A stretch of 64,000 bases of DNA from WTFY01 sp965203725 (GTDB lineage Bacteria > Pseudomonadota > Gammaproteobacteria > UBA4575), in the NCBI GenBank assembly GCA_965203725.1, contig CBDBDH010000003.1, positions 186,001 through 250,000 on the forward strand, read 5' to 3'. Positions 53,858-62,671 of the stretch are shown here, piece after piece. The translations under genes and the position numbers were made by a program. The notes under the pieces are model-generated. The model was not told where the DNA came from, searched no databases, and saw nothing but the letters and a program-made list of their open reading frames with translations. The stretch's first letter is position 1. Each line of letters opens with the position of its first letter.

Positions 53858-54583
53858 ATGATACGTGAAGTCGGCCTGATCGCCCTGATCGTCGGGCTCT
53901 GGTTCGGGATTCGCTGGCTGGTCAGACAGCCCAGGCAAGTGCAGTGGAAGTGGATGGCCGGGCTGGCCGTGGTCGTTCTGCTGGGTCTTGCCGTCACCGG
54001 CAGGCTGCACTGGATCTTTGCGCTGGTGGCGGCCATCGTGCCGTTCATCCGCCGCATGCTCGGTCTGATCAGCTACCTGCCGATGCTGAAGGGCCTGCTG
54101 CACCGCTTTCGCGACCCGCCTCCCGATTTCTCCTTCAACCGGCAGGCCAGCATGGAAACGCGCTTTTTGAAGGTCGAACTGGACCCGGCCACCGGCCAGC
54201 TTGGCGGCGAGATCAAGCAGGGGGCGCACCAGGGAAGAAAACTGCAGGACCTCTCACAACCCGAGCTCACCGCCCTGCTCCGTGAATATTCCCGCCAGGA
54301 CCCGCCATCGGCGCAGTTGCTGGCGGCCTACCTGCAGCGTTCCGGGCAAACCGGCTGGCAGGACCATTACAGCCAGGGTGATGCGGGGCAAAAACGCCGG
54401 GCGGATCGCGGCGGCCTGTCCCGCCAGGAAGCCTATGCGATACTGGGCCTGGACGAAGGCGCCTCCGAGGACGAGGTCATCGAGGCGCATCGGCGACTGA
54501 TACAGAAACTGCACCCGGACCGGGGAGGCAATGACTACCTGTCTGCCAAGATCAACCAGGCCAAGGCCACGCTGCTGGGCTAG
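53858..54583 (+). CDS. Membrane-anchored DnaJ-domain protein
   Basis: A 241-residue protein with two or three N-terminal helices (residues 5-70), a soluble middle, and a C-terminal J domain with the HPD motif in LIQKLHPDRGGNDYL. The layout is that of DjlA-unlike short membrane co-chaperones (type III J proteins) which recruit an Hsp70. AAGGGA precedes the ATG. It is followed after 18 bases by the VWA protein gene, and the two may act together. Confidence 0.82.
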   Translation: MIREVGLIALIVGLWFGIRWLVRQPRQVQWKWMAGLAVVVLLGLAVTGRLHWIFALVAAIVPFIRRMLGLISYLPMLKGLLHRFRDPPPDFSFNRQASMETRFLKVELDPATGQLGGEIKQGAHQGRKLQDLSQPELTALLREYSRQDPPSAQLLAAYLQRSGQTGWQDHYSQGDAGQKRRADRGGLSRQEAYAILGLDEGASEDEVIEAHRRLIQKLHPDRGGNDYLSAKINQAKATLLG

Positions 54584-54601
54584 GCCGCCGAGGGTTCCGC
54601 C

Positions 54602-56827
54602 ATGTGGCAGCATCTGATGTTCTGGAAAAAGAAGACTCGCGCGCCCGGGTCCGCTCCGGCGCCGGAAAAGCCCCAGGAACGGCTCAGCACCCCGACCAAC
54701 AGCGCCATCTACGGCGGCATGGGCGTGCTGGAGCTGAAGCTGCGCATGGAGCTGATCGCCGACCACAAGGTCACCTCCGCGAAGGACATGCTGATCCCGG
54801 CAAAGCAGCTCTCCGAACACGCCAAGGCCGACCAGGACCGCTTCCTGGAGTCCGCCGAGCGGCTCAGTACCACCAGCCTCGATCTGGCCTACGACTTCTG
54901 CCGGTTTGCACCGCCGAGCCTGCAACTGGTCGACGAGGCGCACTGGGACGGCTGGCTCGCCCGGCTGCAGGAACTCCACAACACGGAAGGTGGCGAGGCG
55001 GCGAGCGAGGCGATGAAGAACGTGGATGAGTTCGTGCAGTCCATCACCGAGGCGCCGAACAGTGTCTCCCTCGACAGGATCTCGCGCATCCTGGAGAGCT
55101 TCGCGACCGGCCTCAACGGCAGGAAGCTTGCCATCGAGCCCGGCACCGCCTGCTACACCGACACCGAGGTCATCCGGCTGCCTGAGGTGCTGAGCGACTT
55201 CGATCGCTACGAGGACAATTTCGCGCTGTACAAGGCCATGGCCGTGCACCAGTGGGCACAGACCTGGTTCGGCACGTGGACCCTCAACATCGGCGCTTTC
55301 CTGGCGACCTACCCCGATCCGCAACGCGCACAGTCGCTGTTTCACAAGCTGGAGACCCTGCGCCTGGACGCCTGCATCGAGCGTGAGCTGCCCGGCACCT
55401 TCCGGGCCATGCAGAATTTCAGCCCGAAGCTGCACACCGACGCGCTGTCAAAGCGCTGGCAAAACGCCATCCGCAGGCTGCGCGATGCCGACATGACCGT
55501 GCAGGACACGATCTTTTTCCTCGAGGCCGTGTACAAGGACGAGGCGGCCCCCGAGGACAAGATCTACCAGGGCAGCCTGAATCCCAAGGAAGCCTGGACG
55601 GTGCGCGAGGCCCGGGTGCAGCGGGACCGGCGCGCCCTTGAGAAACGCCTGATCGACCTGCAGCACGAGCTCGAGAAATACGGCATGAGGAGCCCGGAGG
55701 AGCCAAAGGACGCCAAGGCCGGTTTCACCGTCGAGGAACTGGAAGGCGAGGCCCCGGCGGACGGGCGCAAGATCGAGCTGCAGTTCGGCGGGGACCCGAT
55801 CGAGCCGCCGGAGAACATCCAGCAGCTGCTGGATTCCATCGTGCAGGACCTGGGCCGGGTTCCGGACGACTACCTGGACGCCGTGGCGACGGAGTCGCCC
55901 CTGGACGAGGGTGCGCCAGGTCCCGCGCCGCAGGCGGCGTCCTCGCAGGGGGATGAAGCCACCTGGCTGTATGACGAGTGGGATCACTCGCGCCAGAAAT
56001 ACCGCAAGGAATGGTGCCGCCTGAAGGAGCTGGAGGTCGCCCCGGTGCAGGACGACTTCGTGCCCCGGACCCTGGACAAGCACCGGGGCCTACTGAAACA
56101 CCTGCACCGCACCTTCGAGGCCCTGCGCGAGGATGACCGGCGCGTCAAGCGCCAGCCGTACGGCGACGATATCGACCTGGATGCGGTGATCGAGGCCTTT
56201 TCGGATACCCGGATCGGCCTGGAAGCCTCGCAGAACCTGTTCACGCGCTCGCGCAAGACGGAGCGCAACATCGCGGTCATGTTCATGATCGACATGAGCG
56301 GTTCCACGGCCGGCTGGGTCAACGAGATGGAAAGGGAGTCCCTGGTCCTGCTTTGCGAGTCGCTGGAGATCCTCGGTGATCGCTACTCCATCTACGGGTT
56401 TTCGGGCTTCACCCACGAACGCTGCGAACTCTACCGGATCAAGGAATTCGACGAGCCCTATGACGGTGCGGTCAAGGCGCGCATCAGCGGCATCCAGGCC
56501 CAGGGCTACACCCGGATGGGCGCGGCCGTTCGCCATCTCACGAAACGCCTGCACCAGGTGGAGGCCCGCACCAAGCTCCTGATTGCGCTGTCCGATGGCC
56601 GACCGGACGACCAGGACGGCTACCGGGGACCCTACGGCATCGAGGATACACGGCGTGCACTGATCGAGGCCAAGTACCTCGGCATCCACCCCTTCTGTAT
56701 CACGATCGATGACGAGGCCATGGATTACCTGCAGCACATGTACGGCCCGGCGAACTTCACGGTGGTGGACAATGTCGACAAGCTCCCCTACCGGGTCTCG
56801 GACATCTACCGGCGGATTGCCTTCTGA
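54602..56827 (+). CDS. NorD/CbbO-like VWA-domain protein
   Basis: A 741-residue cytoplasmic protein with an N-terminal helical region and a C-terminal von Willebrand A domain. The MIDAS motif is MFMIDMSGSTAGW near residue 563, with SDGRPDDQDGY further on. This is the layout of NorD and CbbO, which work with a MoxR-type AAA ATPase (NorQ/CbbQ) to activate nitric oxide reductase or Rubisco. No such ATPase and no nor or cbb genes are in the window, so its target here is unknown. Confidence 0.82.
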   Translation: MWQHLMFWKKKTRAPGSAPAPEKPQERLSTPTNSAIYGGMGVLELKLRMELIADHKVTSAKDMLIPAKQLSEHAKADQDRFLESAERLSTTSLDLAYDFCRFAPPSLQLVDEAHWDGWLARLQELHNTEGGEAASEAMKNVDEFVQSITEAPNSVSLDRISRILESFATGLNGRKLAIEPGTACYTDTEVIRLPEVLSDFDRYEDNFALYKAMAVHQWAQTWFGTWTLNIGAFLATYPDPQRAQSLFHKLETLRLDACIERELPGTFRAMQNFSPKLHTDALSKRWQNAIRRLRDADMTVQDTIFFLEAVYKDEAAPEDKIYQGSLNPKEAWTVREARVQRDRRALEKRLIDLQHELEKYGMRSPEEPKDAKAGFTVEELEGEAPADGRKIELQFGGDPIEPPENIQQLLDSIVQDLGRVPDDYLDAVATESPLDEGAPGPAPQAASSQGDEATWLYDEWDHSRQKYRKEWCRLKELEVAPVQDDFVPRTLDKHRGLLKHLHRTFEALREDDRRVKRQPYGDDIDLDAVIEAFSDTRIGLEASQNLFTRSRKTERNIAVMFMIDMSGSTAGWVNEMERESLVLLCESLEILGDRYSIYGFSGFTHERCELYRIKEFDEPYDGAVKARISGIQAQGYTRMGAAVRHLTKRLHQVEARTKLLIALSDGRPDDQDGYRGPYGIEDTRRALIEAKYLGIHPFCITIDDEAMDYLQHMYGPANFTVVDNVDKLPYRVSDIYRRIAF

Positions 56828-56861
56828 TCCCGGCCGGGATACCCAGCCAGGAACGGATACC

Positions 56862-58025
56862 ATGGACAGCAGCCAACGCATGCGCGCCGTGCAAAGCCCG
56901 GTAATCCCCCTGGTGGGTGCGCTGGCACGAAAACACCGGGGCACGATTTCGTTCGGACAGGGGGTGGCATTCTACGCGCCTCCGCCCGAGGTCTTCGACC
57001 GGGTCCGCCGGTGCCTGGCGGATCCTGCCATCAACCGCTATGGGCCGGTCGAGGGGACCCCGGAACTGCAGCACGCGCTGGCACAGAAACTGAATGCCCG
57101 AAACCGCATCCGCACCGGCGAGGGCAATACCATCGTCGTCACGGCCGGCTCCAACATGGCGTTCAACACGGCCGTCCTGGCCCTGTGCGACCCGGGGGAT
57201 GAGGTCATCCTCCCCCTGCCCTACTACTTCAACCACGAAATGTCGCTGGTGATGGAGCGCTGCAAGCCGGTCACCGTCTCGACCGACGGCCACTACCATG
57301 TGAGACTCGAGGACATTGAGGCGGCCATCACGGACCGGACCCGGGCCATCGCCACCATCAGCCCGAACAACCCCAGCGGGGCCGTGTACACGCGCGAGGA
57401 ACTGGCGGGCGTGAACGGGCTGTGCCGAAAGCACGGCATCTACCATATCAGCGATGAGGCCTACGAGGATTTCTGTTACGACCGCCACGAGCACTATTCC
57501 CCGGCCTCAAATCCCGCAAGCTGCGCCCACACGATCTCCCTGTTCTCGTTTTCCAAGGGCTACGGGCTGGCAGGCTGGCGGGTCGGCTACATGGTCATTC
57601 CACAGCACCTGCTGGAGGCCGTGAAGAAGATCCAGGACACCATCCTGATTTCCCCGCCCATGGTTTCCCAGCATGCGGCGCTCGGTGCACTGGAGGCCGA
57701 CCAGGCGTTCGTGAAGTCAAAAAGCGAGCACATGTCACGCAAGCGCGCCATGGTGCTGGACGGGCTCGGGGGCATCGCCTGCCTGAAAAGTGCGCCGGTC
57801 TCGGAAGGAGCTTTTTACGTGATGCTTGACCTTGACAGCCCGGTCGAGGACTTGGCGCTGGTGCAGTCACTGATCACGGAGCACGGGGTGGCGACCCTGC
57901 CGGGTTCGGCCTTCGGGCTGCACGAAGGCTGTCACATCAGGCTTTCGTTCGGTGCCCTCCCGGATGATGAGATCCAGGCCGGTCTCAAGCGGCTCAAGAG
58001 GGGCCTGAACGCAATTTCGGGTTAG
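56862..58025 (+). CDS. Class I/II pyridoxal phosphate aminotransferase
   Basis: Fold-type I aminotransferase of 387 residues. The PLP lysine is near 233 in SFSKGYGLAGWRVGY; TAGSNMAF, ISPNNPSGAVY and the C-terminal substrate Arg in CHIRLSFG are present. It belongs to the aspartate/alanine-type aminotransferases; the amino acid donor cannot be read from motifs. It starts 35 bases after the VWA gene and may be part of that unit. Confidence 0.88.
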   Translation: MDSSQRMRAVQSPVIPLVGALARKHRGTISFGQGVAFYAPPPEVFDRVRRCLADPAINRYGPVEGTPELQHALAQKLNARNRIRTGEGNTIVVTAGSNMAFNTAVLALCDPGDEVILPLPYYFNHEMSLVMERCKPVTVSTDGHYHVRLEDIEAAITDRTRAIATISPNNPSGAVYTREELAGVNGLCRKHGIYHISDEAYEDFCYDRHEHYSPASNPASCAHTISLFSFSKGYGLAGWRVGYMVIPQHLLEAVKKIQDTILISPPMVSQHAALGALEADQAFVKSKSEHMSRKRAMVLDGLGGIACLKSAPVSEGAFYVMLDLDSPVEDLALVQSLITEHGVATLPGSAFGLHEGCHIRLSFGALPDDEIQAGLKRLKRGLNAISG

Positions 58026-58184
58026 CATTAGCCATGGAAAAGACGACCGTGGCTATTCATCCAGTGGAGTAGCACTAGCATCCAACACAAACAATTCACG
58101 CTATTCAGCGTTCTGCATGTTTTTATCTCTGATCTTCATCAACCCATCATGACAAAAGCTGTGTAATCTGCATCTTCCCTCGAT

Positions 58185-58230
58185 GTTACATTTCCTAGGG
58201 GTTATTGTATAATCCCCTATATAATGTAAC
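58185..58230 (+). promoter_or_regulatory. Promoter and symmetric operator of the AbiE operon
   Basis: GTTACATT (58185) and AATGTAAC (58230) form outer arms; TAGGGG (58196) and CCCCTA (58219) form inner arms; both pairs share one centre at 58207.5. A promoter GTTACA-N17-TATAAT (58208-58213) lies inside, with a second TATAAT at 58220-58225. AbiEi proteins are known to bind inverted repeats in their own promoter, so this is the likely operator. Confidence 0.7.
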
Positions 58231-58244
58231 ACCAAAAGAAAGGC

Positions 58245-58862
58245 ATGCCAGTGGTCCTATCAACCAAACAGGCAGACAAGGTCCTGAAACTGGTCAGAAA
58301 AGCAGAGATTCTGCGTCCTCGGGAACTCGACCGTCACGGCCTTCCACGTACCTGTCTGAGCCGCCTCTGTGAGGAAGGCAAGCTGCAGCGTATTGGTCGA
58401 GGGCTGTATACCTTGCCGGAGAGCGGTGCTACGGAGCACCGCTCGCTTGCCGAGGCCTCTAAACGCGTGCCCAAAGGAGTGATTTGCCTACTGTCTGCCT
58501 TGCGCTTTCATAATCTTACGACACAGTCAGCTTTCGAGGTCTGGCTGGCCATAGGTGAAAAATCTTGGCGGCCGCGCCTAGAGTACCCGCCGTTGCGTAT
58601 TGTGCGCTTTTCTAAGGCTGCACTGCATGCTGGGGTTGAGAGTCATCAGGTAAAAGGGGTGACAGTGCACGTTTATTCTCCCGCAAAGACTGTTGCTGAC
58701 TGTTTCAAGTATCGGAATAAAATTGGCTTGGATGTAGCGATTGAAGCACTTAAAGAATGTCTGCGTGCACGACACTGCACAGTTGATGACCTATGGCACT
58801 ATGCAGCAACTTGTCGTGTTCGCAACGTCATGCGCCCCTATCTGGAATCACTTACGACGTGA
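58245..58862 (+). CDS. abiEi: AbiEi-type antitoxin and repressor
   Basis: Antitoxin of the AbiE type IV toxin-antitoxin system, 205 residues. The N-terminal winged helix (residues 10-60, LVRKAEILRPRELDRHGLPR) binds the promoter; the C-terminal domain (VTVHVYSPAKTVADCFKYRNKIGLDVA in broken form) matches AbiEi. Its stop overlaps the GTG of the toxin gene. Base composition is lower in GC than that of neighbours, suggesting transfer. Confidence 0.88.
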   Translation: MPVVLSTKQADKVLKLVRKAEILRPRELDRHGLPRTCLSRLCEEGKLQRIGRGLYTLPESGATEHRSLAEASKRVPKGVICLLSALRFHNLTTQSAFEVWLAIGEKSWRPRLEYPPLRIVRFSKAALHAGVESHQVKGVTVHVYSPAKTVADCFKYRNKIGLDVAIEALKECLRARHCTVDDLWHYAATCRVRNVMRPYLESLTT

Positions 58863-59776
58863 ATGATAAATACCGCAGAAACAGGGCAGCATCGGTACGC
58901 GACCGCCTGTTGGCATTGGCAAGGGAACGAGGTGAAGATTTCCAGTCAGTCCTGATTCAATATGGGCGTGAACGGCTCTTGTATCGCTTGAGCAAGTCTA
59001 AATATAAGGATCGCTTTGTGTTGAAAGGTGCAATGCTGTTTATGCTGTGGAGTGATCAGCTGCACCGTCCGACGCTGGATATCGATCTTCTTGGTTCTGG
59101 TGAAAGCAGTGAGGAAGCCTTATCTATAGTTTTTCGTGAACTTTGTGTCGCCGATGTTGAGGATGATGGCCTGACGCTGATGGTGGACAGCATTCGAACT
59201 GACGTGATCCGTGGTGAGATGGAATACGCAGGGATACGTGTGAAGCTCGCCGGCAGTCTGGCAGGTGCTCGTATTCCGATTCAGGCAGATATTGGATTTG
59301 GAGATGCTGTGACTCCTGATGCTAAAGAGATCGATTATCCCACTCTGCTGGATAATCCTGCACCTCGTTTGAGAGCATATCCTCGAGAAACCGTAGTAGC
59401 AGAAAAATATCAAGCGCTGGTCAATTTAGGCATTGTAAACAGCCGAATGAAAGATTTTTACGATCTGTGGTTTATTGCCCATAATTTTGACTTCGACGGA
59501 ACATTGTTGGTTGATGCGATACGCAACACCTTTTCACGTCGCGGGACATCTGTGCCAGAGCACACCCCGTCTGGACTCAGTGCTGAATTCTATGAGAGCG
59601 TGCAAAAAAACGCACAATGGAACGCCTTTCTCCAAAGAGGCATGCTGATGGCAGACCCACCGTTATTGGCAAATGTTTGTAGCTTTTTGGGGAGATTTCT
59701 CCTGCCTCCAAGCCGTGCACTGGTGCTTGAGCAGGACTTTGCAGCGAAATGGAAGCCAGGTGGCCCTTGGCACTAG
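58859..59776 (+). CDS. abiEii: AbiEii-type nucleotidyltransferase toxin
   Basis: Toxin of the AbiE pair, 305 residues, of the DNA polymerase beta-like nucleotidyltransferase superfamily. The family pattern is visible: FVLKGAMLFMLWSDQ, then RPTLDIDLLG with the metal aspartates, the strand IPIQADIGFGD, and VVAEKYQALVNLG, SRMKDFYDLW. AbiEii stops phage growth or the host cell by modifying an RNA target in known systems. GTG at 58859 overlaps the antitoxin stop. It is lower in GC than the surrounding genes. Confidence 0.88.
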   Translation: MNDKYRRNRAASVRDRLLALARERGEDFQSVLIQYGRERLLYRLSKSKYKDRFVLKGAMLFMLWSDQLHRPTLDIDLLGSGESSEEALSIVFRELCVADVEDDGLTLMVDSIRTDVIRGEMEYAGIRVKLAGSLAGARIPIQADIGFGDAVTPDAKEIDYPTLLDNPAPRLRAYPRETVVAEKYQALVNLGIVNSRMKDFYDLWFIAHNFDFDGTLLVDAIRNTFSRRGTSVPEHTPSGLSAEFYESVQKNAQWNAFLQRGMLMADPPLLANVCSFLGRFLLPPSRALVLEQDFAAKWKPGGPWH

Positions 59777-59963
59777 TACTTTTGGATTTACCAGTTCTGA
59801 CATCCTTACCCGCATAGGAGAGTCCCAGGTTGTGCGTACATGCAATCTGATGGAATGGTGCGCACCTTCTACAGGTGCAAAAAATGAGATCATTTTTGAC
59901 TCATCTGAGCCGTGCCAGCAGGGGTGGACTATTCTATGATGTGTTGGCGGCTACAGCTAGGGT

Positions 59964-60344
59964 CTAGGGTCCAGGGTTACTCGGTACCAGCGAAGAATGG
60001 TGCGTCAGTATCCTGAACCCGACATCCTTGTCGCGCCCGATGACGAACGTGAAACGCGCTGGCACGGTGACCGGCTTGGCCTCCACATAGGAGAACGCGT
60101 AGGTCCCGGAATACAGATGAAAGCCATCGCAGGACCGGGTGCACATCGTGCCCCACTCCACCCGCAGGCCATCTTTCTCGAGCAGCTTTTCAAAGTATTC
60201 CCTGATCAGCCTCGGACTGTCCCGGAGAGTGTCCGAGAACGTGCCCCACAACACTGCCTCATCCGAATAGAGGCGGGCGATATTTTCCAGGTCGCCTTGA
60301 TTGAGAGACCGTTGCCATTCGTCCAGGATTTGATTCGCTTCCAT
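59964..60344 (-). CDS. SnoaL/DUF4440-like protein
   Basis: A 126-residue protein with a ketosteroid-isomerase-like cone fold. The start EANQILDEWQRSLNQGD and IARLYSDEAVLWGTFSD are typical, followed by RLIREYFEKLL and C-terminal strands RFTFVIGRD and ILTHHSSLVP. Members bind small hydrophobic ligands or act in stress response; no function can be fixed. Start 60344 gives the normal domain. No partner gene is close. Confidence 0.78.
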   Translation of the reverse strand: MEANQILDEWQRSLNQGDLENIARLYSDEAVLWGTFSDTLRDSPRLIREYFEKLLEKDGLRVEWGTMCTRSCDGFHLYSGTYAFSYVEAKPVTVPARFTFVIGRDKDVGFRILTHHSSLVPSNPGP

Positions 60345-60604
60345 TGACTCTACTTCTCGCAAGAACTGAATTGATGCTGTCCAGGCAGGTGATATGAACT
60401 GCCCGGTGTGGTTTCGGCTGCAGGCAGAATACCTGCTTATGCTGCAAATTTCACAGGCATCGGGGTACCCATGATAATCCCGCGTTTCTCCATCGGGTAC
60501 AATTTCGCTATATACTTCGCCTGTACACAAAAGCCAGGCTTCCCGGGGACAGGCCCGAAAGCCGCAAATTGATACAAGGACATTCCATCATCCCGACCAG
60601 ACCC

Positions 60605-62668
60605 ATGCACCCATCCCGTCAGCTGCCCCTTGCCCTTGCGCTGGTTGCCGTGCTTATCAGCGCACCCTGTTCGGGCACCAGTTCGCAACTGGTCCCACAG
60701 GATCGGCATGAACGGGCCACCCGGCTGATCACGCATTTCCTGGACAAGTACCACTACAAGGATTTCAGCATCGACGACTTCCTTTCGGAGAAAATCCTGG
60801 AGGCCTATGTCGGCGCACTCGATCCGAACCGGAGCTATTTCCACCAGGCGGATATCGAGAGTTTCGAGGCATACCGGTTCGGCCTGGACGAGGCACTGAA
60901 CCAGCGCAGGCTTGATGTGCCGTTCGCGATGTTCCGCCTGTACCAGGAGCGGGTCGATGAGCGCGTGACCCATGCGCTGGACCTGCTCGGGCAGGAGTTT
61001 GATTTCAGCGTGCAAGAGGCATTTCTTGTCGACCGCTCGGATTCGGACTGGGCCCTCGATGTCGATGGCCTGAACGAGATCTGGAGAAAGCGCGTAAAAA
61101 ATGACGTGCTCGGCCTGCAGCTTGCGGGCGAGACCCCGGAGGACATCAGGGAAACACTCACCAAGCGCTACCGCAGCATCATCCGGCGCACCCAGCTGGA
61201 CGCCGAGGATGTCTACCAGCTGTTCATCAATGCATTTGCGAGCACGCTTGAGCCACACACCAAGTACCTGTCTCCCAGGACCTCCGAGAACTTCGCGATC
61301 CGGATGAGCCTTTCCCTGCAGGGCATCGGTGCCCTGCTTCGCGCCGAAGGCGATTACACGCTGGTGGAGAGCATCATTCCCGGCGGGCCTGCGGACCTGA
61401 GCAACCTGCTGCATGCCTCGGACCGCATCGTCGGCATCGCCCAGCAGGACGAAACCAAGTTCAGGGATGTCGTGGGGTGGCGTCTCGAGGAAGTGGTCGA
61501 ACTGATCCGTGGCGCCAAGGACACGGTGGTCAAGCTGCAGATCCTGCCGGGTGCGGACGGCCCTTCTGCCAAGGTCAAGGAGATTCAGATCACCCGCGAC
61601 GAGATCACCCTGGAGGAACAGGCCGCGAAAAGCGAGATCATTGACATCCAGGACGGGCCCAGGCATATCCGGGTCGGCGTCATCGACGTGCCGGCTTTCT
61701 ATATCGATTTCGCCGCCTACCAGCGTGGAGAATCCGACTACCGCAGTACCACGCGCGATGTGGACCAGCTGATTTCCGAGCTCAGGCAGGACGAGGTCGA
61801 TGCCCTGGTGCTGGACTTGCGCGGCAATGGCGGCGGGTCATTGACCGAAGCCACGCAGCTTGCCGGCCTGTTCATCGACGAGGGGCCGGTCGTGCAGGTT
61901 CAGGATTCAAGCGGGAATGTGAGGGTCCACCGTGACCGTGACCCGAAGATTTCCTACCAGGGCCCCCTCGTGGTGCTGGTGGACCGGTCCAGCGCTTCGG
62001 CATCCGAAATCGTGGCCAGTGCGATCCAGGACTACCAGTACGGCATGGTGGTGGGCGAGACCACGTTTGGCAAGGGGACCGTCCAGCAACTGATTGACCT
62101 GAACAGCTTCGACCCGGTGGCCAAGGCCGGGCTCGGGCAGTTGAAAACCACGATTGCGCAATACTTCCGGATCAACGGCAACAGCACGCAGCACAAGGGC
62201 GTCGTACCGGATATCAATTTCCAGACCATCTATGCGAACGAGGAGTTTGGCGAGCGTGCGCTGGAAAATGCCCTGCCGTGGAGTTCCATTTCCGCAATCC
62301 GACACCCCTACGGCATAGTGGACCAGCAGATCGTCGACGCAGCCGTGGACCTGCACAAGTCGCGCATCCGAGAGGATGAGAAATACAGCCTGCTGATGGA
62401 GATGATCCAGCTCGACTATGAACTGAGAAACAAGAGCTCGATCTCGCTGCTCGAGTCCATCCGCAAGAAAGAGCACGAGCAGGCCGAGGCGGTGCGTGCC
62501 AACCGTGACCGCTTGCTGAAAACCACGCCCGCCCCGTCCGTCGAGGGCGAGGAAGGGGAAGAGGAATTTGTGGACGTGCTGCTGGAGGAAACCGCGCATA
62601 TCGCAGCGGACCTGGCGAGGCTGCTGGAGGCCCAGCAGGCCAGCGCCTTCGGCGAGCGCAGTTTCTAG
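60605..62668 (+). CDS. prc: Tail-specific protease Prc/CtpA
   Basis: Periplasmic S41 protease that trims C-terminal tails of envelope proteins, 687 residues. The order is a signal peptide (1-24), an N-terminal helical domain, a PDZ domain around 240-320, the catalytic region with Ser465 in SSASASEIVAS and Lys490 in TTFGKGTVQ, and a helical C-terminal domain. It is similar in length to E. coli Prc. The stop is three bases from that of the convergent TraB gene. Confidence 0.94.
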   Translation: MHPSRQLPLALALVAVLISAPCSGTSSQLVPQDRHERATRLITHFLDKYHYKDFSIDDFLSEKILEAYVGALDPNRSYFHQADIESFEAYRFGLDEALNQRRLDVPFAMFRLYQERVDERVTHALDLLGQEFDFSVQEAFLVDRSDSDWALDVDGLNEIWRKRVKNDVLGLQLAGETPEDIRETLTKRYRSIIRRTQLDAEDVYQLFINAFASTLEPHTKYLSPRTSENFAIRMSLSLQGIGALLRAEGDYTLVESIIPGGPADLSNLLHASDRIVGIAQQDETKFRDVVGWRLEEVVELIRGAKDTVVKLQILPGADGPSAKVKEIQITRDEITLEEQAAKSEIIDIQDGPRHIRVGVIDVPAFYIDFAAYQRGESDYRSTTRDVDQLISELRQDEVDALVLDLRGNGGGSLTEATQLAGLFIDEGPVVQVQDSSGNVRVHRDRDPKISYQGPLVVLVDRSSASASEIVASAIQDYQYGMVVGETTFGKGTVQQLIDLNSFDPVAKAGLGQLKTTIAQYFRINGNSTQHKGVVPDINFQTIYANEEFGERALENALPWSSISAIRHPYGIVDQQIVDAAVDLHKSRIREDEKYSLLMEMIQLDYELRNKSSISLLESIRKKEHEQAEAVRANRDRLLKTTPAPSVEGEEGEEEFVDVLLEETAHIAADLARLLEAQQASAFGERSF

Positions 62669-62671
62669 CGA

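Noticed and set aside
60437..61666. A 409-codon minus-strand open frame
   Set aside because: Antisense to the N-terminal part of the tail-specific protease, which has its catalytic Ser and Lys in place.
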